From the NCBI GenBank assembly GCA_035524495.1, contig DATKOR010000051.1:1-64000 (forward strand): DNA of 64,000 nucleotides, given 5' to 3'. The notes under the pieces were generated by a model, which was not told the DNA's origin, ran no database searches, and saw nothing but the letters and a program-made list of their open reading frames with translations. Both the position numbers and the translations under genes were made by a program. The DNA comes from CAIKZZ01 sp035524495 (GTDB taxonomy: Bacteria > Pseudomonadota > Gammaproteobacteria > Steroidobacterales > Steroidobacteraceae). Positions 26,651 through 37,929 of this stretch are shown in pieces (position 1 is the first letter of the stretch; each line of letters starts with the position of its first letter).

Positions 26651-28855
26651 TCAGTGGACGCGCTTGTCGCTGCGGCCTGGCGCCTCGGCGAGCGGCAGGC
26701 TCTTGGCGGCTGCCATGCCCTCGAGGATCTCGGCGAGCGGCCGCGGCTCGCCGAGCGCGCTGCCCTGGCCGTAGGTGACGCCGAGCGTCGCGAGCTGCGC
26801 CGCCGACTCCTTCGACTCGATGCACTCGGCGACCGTGTCGAGCTCGAGCTGCCGCGCGATGTGCAGGATCGCGCGCACCATCGATTCGGAGCGCGGCTCG
26901 CGCAAGAGGTCGCGGACGAACACGCCGTCGATCTTGAGCGTCGAGACCTTCAGGGCCTTCAGATAGGCGAGCGAGGTGACGCCGGTGCCGAAGTCGTCGA
27001 TCGAGGTGCGGCAGCCGAGTTCGGCGATCGAGGCGACGAAGCGCTCGGTCTCGGCGAGCCGCTCGGCGACCGCGCCCTCGCTGATCTCGAAGCTGAGCAG
27101 CGACGGCGGCACCTGTGCGGCGAGCAGCGCCGCGCGGATCTGCTCGGCGAGCGCCGCGTGCCGCAGCGACTGCGCGGACAGGTTGATCGAGAACACCGTG
27201 CCGGACTGGTCGAGCGCCGCGGCGCAGGGCGCGAGCCGGCGCAGCAGCTCGCCGAGCACCCACTCGTCGAGCCGGCGCAGCAGCTGGTGGCGGCGTGCGA
27301 TGCCGATGAACTCCTCGGCGGCGAGGATCTGGCCGCGGCTGTCCTGCAGCCGGACCAGGACCTCATAGCGCGCCGCGCGGCTCGGGTCCCACAGCGGTGT
27401 CAGCGGCTGCGCGTACAGCCGCAGCCGGCCGTGCTCGAAGGCCTCGAGCAGCTCGTGGTAGACGCGCAGGTCGCGCTGCTGCTCGGCGAGTCGCGCCTCG
27501 CCGGGTGCGTAGGCCTCGACGCGGTTGCGGCCGCCGTCCTTGGCCTGCTTGCAGGCCGATTCGGCGCCGGCGAGCGCGTGCTCGAGCGTGCCGCCGGGTG
27601 GGAGCGCCGCGACGCCGAAGCTCATCGACACCGCGACGCCGGCGAGCCGCTCGGGGAGGTGCACGGAGCCGACGGCATGGCGCGCCGACTCGGCCCAGAT
27701 CATCGCGGCCTCGGGCGTGCAGCCGTCGAGCAGCGCCACGAAGCTGTCGCTCGCGAGCCGCGCGGTGACGCTGAGGCCCGGCAGCTCCTGCGTGCGCCAC
27801 GCGTCGGCGACCGCGCGCAGCACGGCATCCCCGGCCTCGAAGCCATAGAGCTCGTTGACGGAGCGCAGCTCGTCGACGTCGGCGTAGACGACCAGACGCC
27901 CGCGGTCCTCGGCGCTCGCCAGCAGCGCCGCGACCTGTTCGTCGAACGCGTGGCGCGTCAGCAGGCCGGTCGTGCCGTCGATGCGTACGTCGATGATCTC
28001 GAGCAGGCGCGGCGCGACCCGCTCGAGCATCCGCGCCTCGCGGGTGCCGAACGAGCGGCTCTGGACGCGGTTGAAGGCGACGACCACGCCGAGCGTGCGC
28101 CCGTGGCGCACCAGCGGCACGCACAGGATCCGGAACGGCACGAGCCCGCCGGCGCCGCTCTCGCGCACCTTGTTGACGATCAGCGTCTTCTGCTGCAGCT
28201 GCGCGACCTTGTGCAGGTGGCGGCTGACCACGCCGCGCAGCGTCTCGAGTTCGCCGGGCCCAATGGGGCCGCGCGCCGCGCTGCGCTCGAGCTGGCGCGC
28301 CGGCACGTGCAGAAGCGCGAGGTCGCACTCGGCGTGCGCGGCGAAGGCCGCGAGCAGGCCCTGCAGCGGATCGCCGCCCGAGGGCGTGTCGAGCCGCGTG
28401 ACGTCGAGCAGCCACTCGAGTTCCTGCGTGTCGCCGATCTGGAAGCGCCCGGTCTCGATCGCGCGGGTCTGCGCGAGGTCGCGGCGCGTCAGCGCCAGCA
28501 GCGGCGACAGCGTGCGCTCGACGCTCTCGAACGCCGGCAGGTCACCTTCGCGCGTCACCGCCCGGCAGACGACCGCGGCAACGCCGAGGATCGCGCCGAG
28601 CTCGTCGCGCAGCAGGAAGGCGTAGGCCGGCGCGTCGTCGAGCAGGCGGCGCAGGCCGCTCGTGGCATTGCCGGGCTGCTTCGCGCCCTCGAGCAGCTCG
28701 TCGATCGCCGGCCGCAGGTCGTGCAGGTCGGCGCCGTCCGCGCTCCACACGAGCTCGCCGTCGGGGGCGTACAGGTAAATGCCGCGCGCGCGCGGCAGCA
28801 GCGTCTTCAGGATCTGAGCGTACGGACCGAAGTCAAAATGCGCGTTCGCCGCCAC
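26651..28855 (-). CDS. GGDEF-EAL domain protein with degenerate GGDEF (probable c-di-GMP phosphodiesterase)
   Basis: 734 residues, no membrane segment. An N-terminal sensory region (about 1-150) and a GAF-like domain (about 150-300) precede a GGDEF domain whose signature reads ASDSF in place of GGDEF, so diguanylate cyclase activity is unlikely. The EAL domain (about 475-720) starts YEVLVRL and keeps the metal and catalytic positions: Asn in INLSAQ, Glu in EISEG, the Asp pair in IDDFGTG, Lys in LKIDGVF and Glu in AECIES. It may therefore hydrolyse c-di-GMP, with the GGDEF part possibly binding GTP as a regulator. Start is a GTG at 28855. Confidence 0.88.
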   Translation of the reverse strand: MAANAHFDFGPYAQILKTLLPRARGIYLYAPDGELVWSADGADLHDLRPAIDELLEGAKQPGNATSGLRRLLDDAPAYAFLLRDELGAILGVAAVVCRAVTREGDLPAFESVERTLSPLLALTRRDLAQTRAIETGRFQIGDTQELEWLLDVTRLDTPSGGDPLQGLLAAFAAHAECDLALLHVPARQLERSAARGPIGPGELETLRGVVSRHLHKVAQLQQKTLIVNKVRESGAGGLVPFRILCVPLVRHGRTLGVVVAFNRVQSRSFGTREARMLERVAPRLLEIIDVRIDGTTGLLTRHAFDEQVAALLASAEDRGRLVVYADVDELRSVNELYGFEAGDAVLRAVADAWRTQELPGLSVTARLASDSFVALLDGCTPEAAMIWAESARHAVGSVHLPERLAGVAVSMSFGVAALPPGGTLEHALAGAESACKQAKDGGRNRVEAYAPGEARLAEQQRDLRVYHELLEAFEHGRLRLYAQPLTPLWDPSRAARYEVLVRLQDSRGQILAAEEFIGIARRHQLLRRLDEWVLGELLRRLAPCAAALDQSGTVFSINLSAQSLRHAALAEQIRAALLAAQVPPSLLSFEISEGAVAERLAETERFVASIAELGCRTSIDDFGTGVTSLAYLKALKVSTLKIDGVFVRDLLREPRSESMVRAILHIARQLELDTVAECIESKESAAQLATLGVTYGQGSALGEPRPLAEILEGMAAAKSLPLAEAPGRSDKRVH

Positions 28856-28970
28856 TCGGTTCTGCCTGCTGCGTCGCTGATCGCCGACAGATCATTCCAG
28901 TCGCGGCGCATCGCTGATGTGCACTCGGTCACGTTTTGCCGCCCGCAGACCAGACATATCGTGAGCGCGT

Positions 28971-30457
<1,487 letters not shown>

Positions 30458-30461
<4 letters not shown>

Positions 30462-31981
30462 CGGACCCCTCCTGGCGCCTTCGCCGGCGGCCGCTCGGCG
30501 AGCCAGACCGCGAGCGTCGCGGCGGCATCGTGCGGCGCGTGCAGGCCGAGCTTGGTCCGGCGCCACAGGATGTCCTCGGCGCTCTCGGCCCACTCGCGCG
30601 CGCACAGGTACTCGATTTCCGCCGCGTGCAACCCGGGCACCACCTCGTGGCCGAGCGCCTCGGGCGAGCGCGCGGCGCCCAGCCAGTCGCCGAGCCGCGA
30701 CCCGTAGGCACGCGCCCAGCGCTCGAGCAGCCGCGCCGGGAACCCGGCGTAGCGCGCCGCGAGCGCGGCGCGGAAGGCCTCGAAGTCCGCGCCCGGCAGG
30801 TCGCCGCCGGGGAGCGCGGCGCGCGCGGTCCAGGGCGGGCGCTCGATGCCGAGCGCGGGCCGCAGGCGCTCGAGCGCTTCCTCGGCGAGCCGCCGGTAAG
30901 TCGTGATCTTGCCGCCGAACACCGACAGCAGCGGCGGCCCGTCCGCGTCGAGCTCGAAGCTGTAGTCGCGGGTCACGCTCGAGGGGTCGGCGGACTCGTC
31001 CTCGAGGAGCGGCCGAACGCCCGAGTAGCTCCACACCACCTCGGAGGGCGGCACGCCGCGGCGGAAGTGCCGGCCGACGAGCTCGCACAGGTAGCCGACC
31101 TCGTCGCTGCCGATGCGCGCCCGCGCCGCATCGCCGTGGAACTCGACGTCGGTGGTGCCCACCAGCGTGAACTCCTGCTCGTAGGGGATCGCGAAGATGA
31201 TCCGCCGATCGACGTTCTGGAAGATGTAGGCGTAGTCGTGCTCGAAGAGCCGCGGCACGACGATGTGGCTGCCCTTGACGAGGCGCACCGAGCGGCGGCT
31301 GCGCACCGGCGTCGACTGGTCGAGGAAGCTGCCGACCCAGGGGCCGGTGGCGTTGACGGCGCCGCGCGCGCGCAACACGCGGCGCGCGCCATGCGCATCG
31401 ACCAGCGTCGCGGTCCAGGCGCCGCGTTCGCGGACGATGCGCGTGCAGCGGGTGCGCGTCAGGATCTCGGCGCCGCGCTCGTAGGCGTCGAGCGCGTTCA
31501 GGACCACGAGCCGCGCGTCGTCGACCCAGGCGTCGGAGTAGACGAAGCCCTTCGCGTAGCCGGGGCGCAGCGGCGCGCCGGCCGGGTGGTGCGCGAGGTC
31601 GATGCTCCCCGAGCCCTCGAGCCGGCGGCGGCGCGCCATGTGGTCGTAGAGAAAGAGGCCGGCGCGGATCATCCACGCCGGCCGCAGGTGCGGCTCGTGC
31701 GGCAGCACGAAGCGCAGCGGCCGGATCAGGTGCGGCGCGACGCCGAGCAGCACTTCCCGCTCGGCGAGCGCCTTCTGCACCAGCCGGAACTCGTAGTGCT
31801 CGAGGTAGCGAAGGCCGCCGTGGATCAGCTTGGTGCTGGCCGAGGAGGTGTGCGCGGCGAGGTCGTCCTGCTCGCACAGCACGACCTTGAGCCCGCGGCC
31901 GGCGGCGTCGCGCGCGATGCCGGCGCCGTTGATGCCGCCGCCGATGACCAGCAGATCGATCTCGACCGGCGCCGCCGTCAT
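30458..31981 (-). CDS. glpD: Aerobic glycerol-3-phosphate dehydrogenase
   Basis: 507 residues. FAD-binding GGGINGAGIARDAAGRG at about residues 14-30 and the DAO-fold motif SSASTKLIHGGLRYLEHYEF are present, with the C-terminal GlpD extension (EVVPGLHAAEIEYLCAREWAESAEDILWRRTKLGL, seen in parts). It oxidises glycerol-3-phosphate to dihydroxyacetone phosphate at the inner membrane and passes electrons to quinone. First gene of the glpDK operon; the 232 bases upstream (31982-32213) carry no supported gene and presumably hold its promoter. Confidence 0.95.
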
Positions 31982-32213
31982 GCGCTCGGGTTCGGCCGGG
32001 TCATAGCGATCCCGCGACGGGCGGGGGCTGCGGCGTGCATAAGAAAGAGTCCGCGCCCGCGCGCCGGGGCCCCGGCCGGGCCGAGGTCCTCGACGACGCT
32101 GCTGCCGGCGTGGCGCACGTGAACGAGGAACGGCGGCAGGCCCAACGCGCGGCTCCCAAGACCGGGGCCGTCTACTCTACCTGAGACGCCCGGGCGCGGC
32201 GCGCGGTGGCGCG

Positions 32214-32369
32214 CTAGGGCTTGCGGCGCTTGGCGCGCGCCTTGCGCGGCGTGCGCGTCGGCTTGAGCGCCGCGAGCGCGTCGTCGACGACGGCGACGGC
32301 GTCGCGCAGCAGCGGCACGAGGCCGGCGCCGGGCTTGCGCGGACGGGAGGGCTTACGGCGCGTGGCCAT
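32214..32369 (-). CDS. Small, very basic protein (hypothetical)
   Basis: 51 residues: a Lys/Arg-rich N-terminus (MATRRKPSRPRKPGAG), a short leucine/valine/alanine helix (LVPLLRDAVAVVDDALAAL) and a second basic tail (TRTPRKARAKRRKP). Such proteins can be DNA- or RNA-binding, but no family is recognised. The reading frame runs 89 codons back to 32480 but only the ATG at 32369 begins a compositionally coherent protein. The support is length, composition and a clean position between two other genes. Confidence 0.4.
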   Translation of the reverse strand: MATRRKPSRPRKPGAGLVPLLRDAVAVVDDALAALKPTRTPRKARAKRRKP

Positions 32370-32433
32370 ATGGCCCGCGTATCGGCGTTCGGCGGAGCTT
32401 CTTGACGCGCGGCGCCGGACGCGCGCCGCGTTT

Positions 32434-32847
32434 TCAGACGGTCGCGGGCAGCACGCAGATGGCTTTGTGAAGCGTGTCACTCATCGGGTGCGGTCGCGCG
32501 CTGCGGTGCCTCAGCGTGTCGCGCAGCCGCTCGAGCGCGGGCACGACGATCGTCTGGTCGCCGCGCGTGAGGGCGCCCGTCTCGGCGAGCTGGTAGAGGC
32601 GCAGGAGATCGTCGTTCAGGTGTTCGACGAGTGTCGCGACCGCGAGCCTGAGTTCCGCCGGTTCACCCGGCGCGACGAGCTCGGCCCGCTCGAGTAGCTC
32701 GACGAGCCGACGCCGGTACGACGTCAGCAGGCGGACGGCTGCGGATGGTTCCGGGGTGCGAGGCGTCTTGTTCTTGGTCACGTGGCGGCGGGCGACCCTC
32801 TGTGCACGAAGGCGGCGGACCGTCCGGTGGTCTCGCGTCACGCGCAT
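32434..32847 (-). CDS. Hypothetical helical protein
   Basis: Up to 137 residues, largely helical (SYRRRLVELLERAELV, ELRLAVATLVEHLNDDLLRLYQLAE). No signal peptide or membrane segment and no recognised motif. The start is uncertain: the ATG at 32847 gives an Arg-rich leader that looks unlike the rest, while a GTG at 32781 gives VTKNKTPRTPEPS, a more natural start. It lies between the small basic protein gene and cysG, on the same strand as both. Confidence 0.5.
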   Translation of the reverse strand: MRVTRDHRTVRRLRAQRVARRHVTKNKTPRTPEPSAAVRLLTSYRRRLVELLERAELVAPGEPAELRLAVATLVEHLNDDLLRLYQLAETGALTRGDQTIVVPALERLRDTLRHRSARPHPMSDTLHKAICVLPATV

Positions 32848-32967
32848 TGTAGACGTGCGCAGACTGCATTCAAGGAGTCGGCGCGGGAATTTCGCCCGCG
32901 ACGCACGCGCGTGCTGCGGATTTCGCTCAACGACGACGGCAGGTTTTCCCCTACAGGCGAGAACCCC

Positions 32968-34404
32968 TCAGGCCGCAGTGCGTGTCGCGATCGCCGCGCC
33001 CGCGATCGGCGCGGCGCCGAACCAGTGCAGCGTCGCGGCGAGCGCCGCGACGTCGCCGACGATCAGCAGCGCCGGCGCGCGCACCGCGTGCGCGTGCGCG
33101 AGCGACTCGAGCTCCTCGAGCGTGCCGACGACGACGCGCTGCTCGGCGCGGCTGCCGTTCTCGACCAGCGCAACCGGCGTGTCCGCGCGCCGGCCGTGCC
33201 TCAGGAGCTCGCGGCGCAGCAGCGGCAGCGTCGCGACGCCCATGTAGACCGCGAGCGTCTCGCGCCCGGCGGCGAGCGCCTGCCAGTCGGTCGCATCGAC
33301 CGACTCGCGGCAGTGCGCGGTCACAAAGCGCACCGAGGCCGAGTGCTCGCGGTGCGTCAGCGGGATGCCCGCGTAGGCGGCGCAGGCGAGCGCGGCGGTG
33401 ACGCCGGGCACGACCTCGTAGGCGACGCCGGCGCGGCGCAGGTGCTCGAGTTCCTCGCCGCCGCGACCGAAAATCATCGGATCGCCGCCCTTCAGGCGCA
33501 CGACGCGGCGGCCGGCGCGCGCGTGCTCGACCATCAGATCGTGGATCGCCGCCTGCGCGACGCTGTGGCCGCCGCCCTGCTTGCCGACCGCGATGCGCAG
33601 CGCTTCGCGGCGGGCGAGCGCGAGCACCTCCGGCGACACCAGCCGGTCGTAGAGCACGACGTCGGCGCCCTGCAGCGCACGCAGCCCGGCGAGCGTCACG
33701 AGCCCCGGGTCGCCGGGTCCGGCGCCGACCAGCGCGACCGAGCCCGCGCGCGCCGAGTCCCAGGGCGCCGGTCCTGACGATGCGAGCGCCTCGGCGACGC
33801 AGCGTGCCGCGGCCGGCTCCTGCGCGCGGCGCACGAGCTCGCCGGGGGGGCCGTCGGCGAGCCAGTCGTAGGCGCGGCGGCGCGCGGCGAGATCCGGGAC
33901 CTTCGCCTTGATGCGCGCGCGCCACGCGGCGGCGAACCGCGCGATCCGCCCGAGTGCGCCGTCGAGCAGCACCTCGACCTCGGCGCGCAGCCGGCGCGCG
34001 AGGGCCGGCGCCGTGCCTTGCGTCGAGATCGCGACGACGAGCGGCGAGCGGTCGACGATCGCGGGCAGGATCGCGTCCGAGAGCTCCAGGTCATCGACGA
34101 CATTGGCAAGGATGCCGCGTGCCTCGGCGGCCGCCGCGACCGCGCCGTTGACGGCGCGGTCGCCGGTCGCGGCGATCACGAGCCGCGCGCCGTCGAGATC
34201 ATCGGCCGCGAACGCGCGCGCGGTGTGCACGAGCCGCCCGGCCGCGCGCAGCGCCGCGAGGCCGGCGCTGAGCTCCGGGGCCACGACGGTCAGGCGCGCG
34301 CCCGAGGGCGCGAGCAGCGCCACCTTGCGCTCGGCGATCGCGCCGCCGCCGACGACGACGACCGCACGATCCTTGAGATCGACGAACAGCGGGAAGTAGC
34401 GCAT
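32968..34404 (-). CDS. cysG: Siroheme synthase (multifunctional CysG)
   Basis: 478 residues. The N-terminal half has the NAD-binding motif VVVVGGGAIAERK at about residues 15-27 and the precorrin-2 dehydrogenase/ferrochelatase domain. The C-terminal half, from about 215, is a uroporphyrinogen-III C-methyltransferase with LVGAGPGDPGLVTLAG, VVRLKGGDPMIFGRGGEE and VVPGVTAALACAAYAGIPLTHR. Together these convert uroporphyrinogen III to siroheme, the cofactor of the sulfite reductase encoded just upstream. Last gene of the cysJIG operon; 11 bases separate it from cysI. Confidence 0.95.
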   Translation of the reverse strand: MRYFPLFVDLKDRAVVVVGGGAIAERKVALLAPSGARLTVVAPELSAGLAALRAAGRLVHTARAFAADDLDGARLVIAATGDRAVNGAVAAAAEARGILANVVDDLELSDAILPAIVDRSPLVVAISTQGTAPALARRLRAEVEVLLDGALGRIARFAAAWRARIKAKVPDLAARRRAYDWLADGPPGELVRRAQEPAAARCVAEALASSGPAPWDSARAGSVALVGAGPGDPGLVTLAGLRALQGADVVLYDRLVSPEVLALARREALRIAVGKQGGGHSVAQAAIHDLMVEHARAGRRVVRLKGGDPMIFGRGGEELEHLRRAGVAYEVVPGVTAALACAAYAGIPLTHREHSASVRFVTAHCRESVDATDWQALAAGRETLAVYMGVATLPLLRRELLRHGRRADTPVALVENGSRAEQRVVVGTLEELESLAHAHAVRAPALLIVGDVAALAATLHWFGAAPIAGAAIATRTAA

Positions 34405-34415
34405 CGCTGCGCGCC

Positions 34416-36089
34416 TCAGGCTGCGGGCGCGCGACGCTCGCCGATGCGCTGCGTGCGCCACAGGAAGTCGCCGAAGCGCTCCTGCGGGCCGCGCTCGGCC
34501 GCGTAGGCGCCGAGCAGCGTATCGAGCGCCTCGAGCAGCGGGCCCTCGTCGAGGTTCTCGCGGTAGAGCACGTTCAGCCGCTCGCCGCGCGCATCGCCGC
34601 CGAGGTGCAGGTTGTAGCGGCCGGGGGCCTTGCCGATCAGGCCGATCTCGGCCAGGTACGGGCGCGCGCAGCCGTTCGGGCAGCCGGTCATGCGCAGGCT
34701 GAGCGGAATGCCCGCGAGCCCGTGCCGCTCGAGCAGCGTCTCGACGCGCCCGAGGAGCTGCGGCAGGTAGCGCTCGGCCTCGGCCATCGCCAGCGGGCAG
34801 GTCGGCAGCGCAACGCAGGCGAGCGCATCGCGCCGCAGCGGCCCGCCCCGCTCGGCCGCGTCCAGCCGGTGGCTCGAGATGAGCTCGTCGATCGCCGCGC
34901 GTGCGCCCTCCTCGACGCCGGCGATCGTGACGTTCTGGTTCGCCGTCACCCGGAACTCGCCGCGATGGATCCGCGCGATCGCCGCGAGGCCGCTCAGCCA
35001 CGGCTGGTCGAAGCGGTCCGCGATCCGTCCGGCGGGGATGCGCAGCGTGCGGTGCCAGCGGCCGTCGAAGCCGGCCTGCCAGCCGAAGCGATCGTTGTTC
35101 GACGCGAACGCGAAGGGCCGCGGCGGGCCGAGCTTGAGCCCGGCGCGCTTCTCGACCTCGGCGATGAACCAAGGCAGGCCGCGGTCGGCGATCGTGTACT
35201 TGAGGCGCGCGTGCTTGCGGTTGCTGCGGTCGCCGAAGTCGCGCTGCGTCGTCAGCACCGCCTCGGCCACGGCGAGCAGCGCCTCGGGCGGCAGGAAGCC
35301 GGCGAGGTCGGCGAGCCGCGGGAAGGTCTTCGGGTCGCCGTGCGTCGCGCCGAGGCCGCCGCCGACGGTCAGGTTGAAGCCGGTGAGCCGGCCGTCCTCG
35401 ACGATCGCGATGAATCCGAGGTCGTGCGCGAACACGTCCACGTCGTTGGTCGGAGGGACCGCAATCGCGGTCTTGAACTTGCGCGGCAGGAACGTCGGGC
35501 CGTAGACAGGCTCGGCCTCGGCCGGCCCCTCTAGCTTCTCGCCGTCGAGCCAGATCTCGTGGTAGGCGCGGGTCTTCGGCAGCAGGTGCGCGGAGAGCCG
35601 GCGCGCCCACTCGGCAACCTCAGCGTGGGCCGGCGACTCGACGGCGTTGGAGCTCGCGATCACGTTGCGGTTGACGTCGCCGCAGGTCGCGATCGTGTCG
35701 ATCAATGCGGCGTTCAGCGCCGCCATCGTGCTCTTGAGGTCGCCCTTGCCGATGCCATGGAACTGGAACGTCTGGCGTGTCGTCAGGCGCAGCGAGCCGT
35801 TCGCGAAACGGCGCGCGATCGCGTCGATCGCGAGCCACTGCTCGGCACTGCAGACGCCACCCGGGAGGCGCAGCCGCACCATGTAGCGCCACAAGGGCTC
35901 CAGCTTCTGCAGCCGGCGCTCCTCGCGCACGTCACGGTCGTCCTGCTGGTAGCTGCCATGGAGCCGGAGCAGCTGCGCATCGTCCTCGGCGAGCGCGCCG
36001 GTCGTCGGGTCGGCGACGCTCGCGGCCAGCGTGCCGCGCAGGCCGCGGCTCTCGCGCTTGATGCGTTCTACGGGGGAGGGCTCGCTCAC
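34416..36089 (-). CDS. cysI: Sulfite reductase (NADPH) hemoprotein beta subunit
   Basis: 557 residues. The substrate and heme-binding arginines lie in TTRQTFQFHG and RITR-like segments, and the four cysteines that bind the 4Fe-4S cluster and siroheme are visible in ALPTCPLAMAEAERY and MTGCPNGCARPY. It reduces sulfite to sulfide by six electrons in assimilatory sulfur metabolism. Lies 7 bases after cysJ and before cysG. Confidence 0.95.
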   Translation of the reverse strand: MSEPSPVERIKRESRGLRGTLAASVADPTTGALAEDDAQLLRLHGSYQQDDRDVREERRLQKLEPLWRYMVRLRLPGGVCSAEQWLAIDAIARRFANGSLRLTTRQTFQFHGIGKGDLKSTMAALNAALIDTIATCGDVNRNVIASSNAVESPAHAEVAEWARRLSAHLLPKTRAYHEIWLDGEKLEGPAEAEPVYGPTFLPRKFKTAIAVPPTNDVDVFAHDLGFIAIVEDGRLTGFNLTVGGGLGATHGDPKTFPRLADLAGFLPPEALLAVAEAVLTTQRDFGDRSNRKHARLKYTIADRGLPWFIAEVEKRAGLKLGPPRPFAFASNNDRFGWQAGFDGRWHRTLRIPAGRIADRFDQPWLSGLAAIARIHRGEFRVTANQNVTIAGVEEGARAAIDELISSHRLDAAERGGPLRRDALACVALPTCPLAMAEAERYLPQLLGRVETLLERHGLAGIPLSLRMTGCPNGCARPYLAEIGLIGKAPGRYNLHLGGDARGERLNVLYRENLDEGPLLEALDTLLGAYAAERGPQERFGDFLWRTQRIGERRAPAA

Positions 36090-36096
36090 GATGCCC

Positions 36097-37929
36097 TCAG
36101 TACACGTCGCGGGCGTAGCGCTTGGCCTGCGCGAGCTCGCCGAGGTAGGCGGTGGCGTCCTCGGGCGAGCGCTTGCCGTGGGTCGCGACGACGTCGATCA
36201 GCGCCGCGTGCACGTCGGGCGCCATGCGTTCGGCGTCACCGCACACGTAGAGGTGCGCGCCGTCCTCGAGCCAGCTGTAGAGCTCGCGGCCGTGCTCGCG
36301 CAGGCGGTCCTGCACGTAGACCTTGTGGGCCTGGTCGCGCGAGAACGCGACCTCGAGGCGCGCGAGCTTGCGGCGCTTGAGCGCCTCCTGCCACTCGAGC
36401 TGGTACAAGAAGTCGCGCTCGCGGTGCCGCCCGCCGAACACCAGCCAGTGCCGGCCACGGGCGCCGTCGGCGATGCGCTGCTGCAGGAAGCCGCGGAACG
36501 GCGCGACGCCGGTGCCCGGGCCGATCATGATGAGGTCGCGGGTCCCGTCGCCCGGCACCCGGAAGCGCGGGTTGGGCTCGACGAAGGCCTTGAGCCGCGT
36601 GCCGGGCTGAGTGGTCGCGAGCTGCCACGAGGCGGGGCCGACACGCCGCTCGCCCTCGTGGCGATAGTCGACGACGGCGACGGTCAGGTGCGCCTCGTCG
36701 CCGGCCTCGCGCCGGCTCGAGGCCACCGAGTAGAGGCGCGCCGCGAGCGGATGCAGCGCCTCGACGAGCGCCGCGGCCTCCCAGCCTGCCGGGTAGCGCT
36801 TCAGGAGGTCCGCAACCTGCAGCGTCTTAATCAAGCCGCGCAGCTCGGCGCTGCGCTCGGGCGCGAGCTGCGCCTTGAGCTCGGCGCTGCCGCTGCGCGT
36901 GGCGAGGCGCTCGAGCAGCGGCCGGGAGATCCGCGCGATCTCGCGGCGGCCGGTCAGCCACTCGCGCAGCGTGTGCGTCGCGCCGCCCGCGGTCACGGGC
37001 TCGGAGGGGTCGAGGCGCGTGAGCTCGAGCAGGCGATCGACGCTCGCGGTCGGGTTCTCGAGCACGACGCCGATCGCATCGCCCGGCTCGTACTCGAATT
37101 GCCGCTCCGGGAGCGCGAGCGTCACGTGGCGCACGTCGCGCTCGGCGTTGCGCGCCGTGATCCGCTGGTTGCCGACGAGCTCGACCTCGACCGGGGCGTC
37201 GCGGCTCGCGAGCGCGGGGGCCACGGGGCGCAGCGGCGTGACGACGGCGAGCCGCGGCGGCTCGCCGGCGGGCGCCGCGCTCGCGAGCTCGGCGCGGGCG
37301 CCGGCCACCGACTGCTCGATCCAGGTCCCGGCCTTCGCCTCGACGTCGACGTCGGCGTCGACGCGCACGCCGATGCGGCGGGCGCCGAGCTCGGCGAGGC
37401 GCTCGTCGATCAGCCGTCCGGTCGCGCAGAACTTCGGGTAGCTCGAATCGCCGAGCGCGAGCACCGCGTAGGCGAGGGCTTCGAGCCTGGGCGCGCGGCG
37501 CGCGGCGAGGAAGTCGACGAAGGCGCGCGCGTCGTCCGGCGGATCGCCGTCGCCGTGCGTGCTCGCGACGATGAACACCAGCCGCTCCTGCGGCAGCGAC
37601 TTCGCAGGGTAGTCGGCGGTGCTCGTCACACTCGCCGCGAGGCCCGCCGCCTCGAGGCTGCGACCGAGGCGCTCGGCGACGCGCCGGCCGTTGCCGGTCT
37701 GGGAGGCGTAGAGGACGGTCGCCTTCGCGCTCGGCGCGGCGGCCGGGAGCGGGGCCTCGAACGGCAGCGACCGCGCGCCAGGGGCCCGGGCGCGCTCGGC
37801 CGCGAGGCCTGCGGCGAAGCCGCTGACCCAGGTCAGGCTCGCGGGGTCCAGGCCCGCGAGCAGGGCCTCAAGATCGGCGAGCCGCTCGGTGCCGAGCGGT
37901 GGCAGGCCAGCGAGTGGATTGGCACTCAT
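36097..37929 (-). CDS. cysJ: Sulfite reductase (NADPH) flavoprotein alpha subunit
   Basis: 610 residues. A flavodoxin-like FMN domain starts at about residue 65 (TVLYASQTGNGRRVAERLG), followed by a connecting domain and a ferredoxin-reductase FAD/NADPH module with RLYSVASSRREAGDE, GPGTGVAPFRGFLQQR and a terminal CGDAERMAPDVHAAL...YARDVY. It passes NADPH electrons via FAD and FMN to CysI. I start at the ATG at 37929, which has GGAG 8 bases upstream; a GTG at 37938 adds three residues. Confidence 0.95.
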   Translation of the reverse strand: MSANPLAGLPPLGTERLADLEALLAGLDPASLTWVSGFAAGLAAERARAPGARSLPFEAPLPAAAPSAKATVLYASQTGNGRRVAERLGRSLEAAGLAASVTSTADYPAKSLPQERLVFIVASTHGDGDPPDDARAFVDFLAARRAPRLEALAYAVLALGDSSYPKFCATGRLIDERLAELGARRIGVRVDADVDVEAKAGTWIEQSVAGARAELASAAPAGEPPRLAVVTPLRPVAPALASRDAPVEVELVGNQRITARNAERDVRHVTLALPERQFEYEPGDAIGVVLENPTASVDRLLELTRLDPSEPVTAGGATHTLREWLTGRREIARISRPLLERLATRSGSAELKAQLAPERSAELRGLIKTLQVADLLKRYPAGWEAAALVEALHPLAARLYSVASSRREAGDEAHLTVAVVDYRHEGERRVGPASWQLATTQPGTRLKAFVEPNPRFRVPGDGTRDLIMIGPGTGVAPFRGFLQQRIADGARGRHWLVFGGRHRERDFLYQLEWQEALKRRKLARLEVAFSRDQAHKVYVQDRLREHGRELYSWLEDGAHLYVCGDAERMAPDVHAALIDVVATHGKRSPEDATAYLGELAQAKRYARDVY

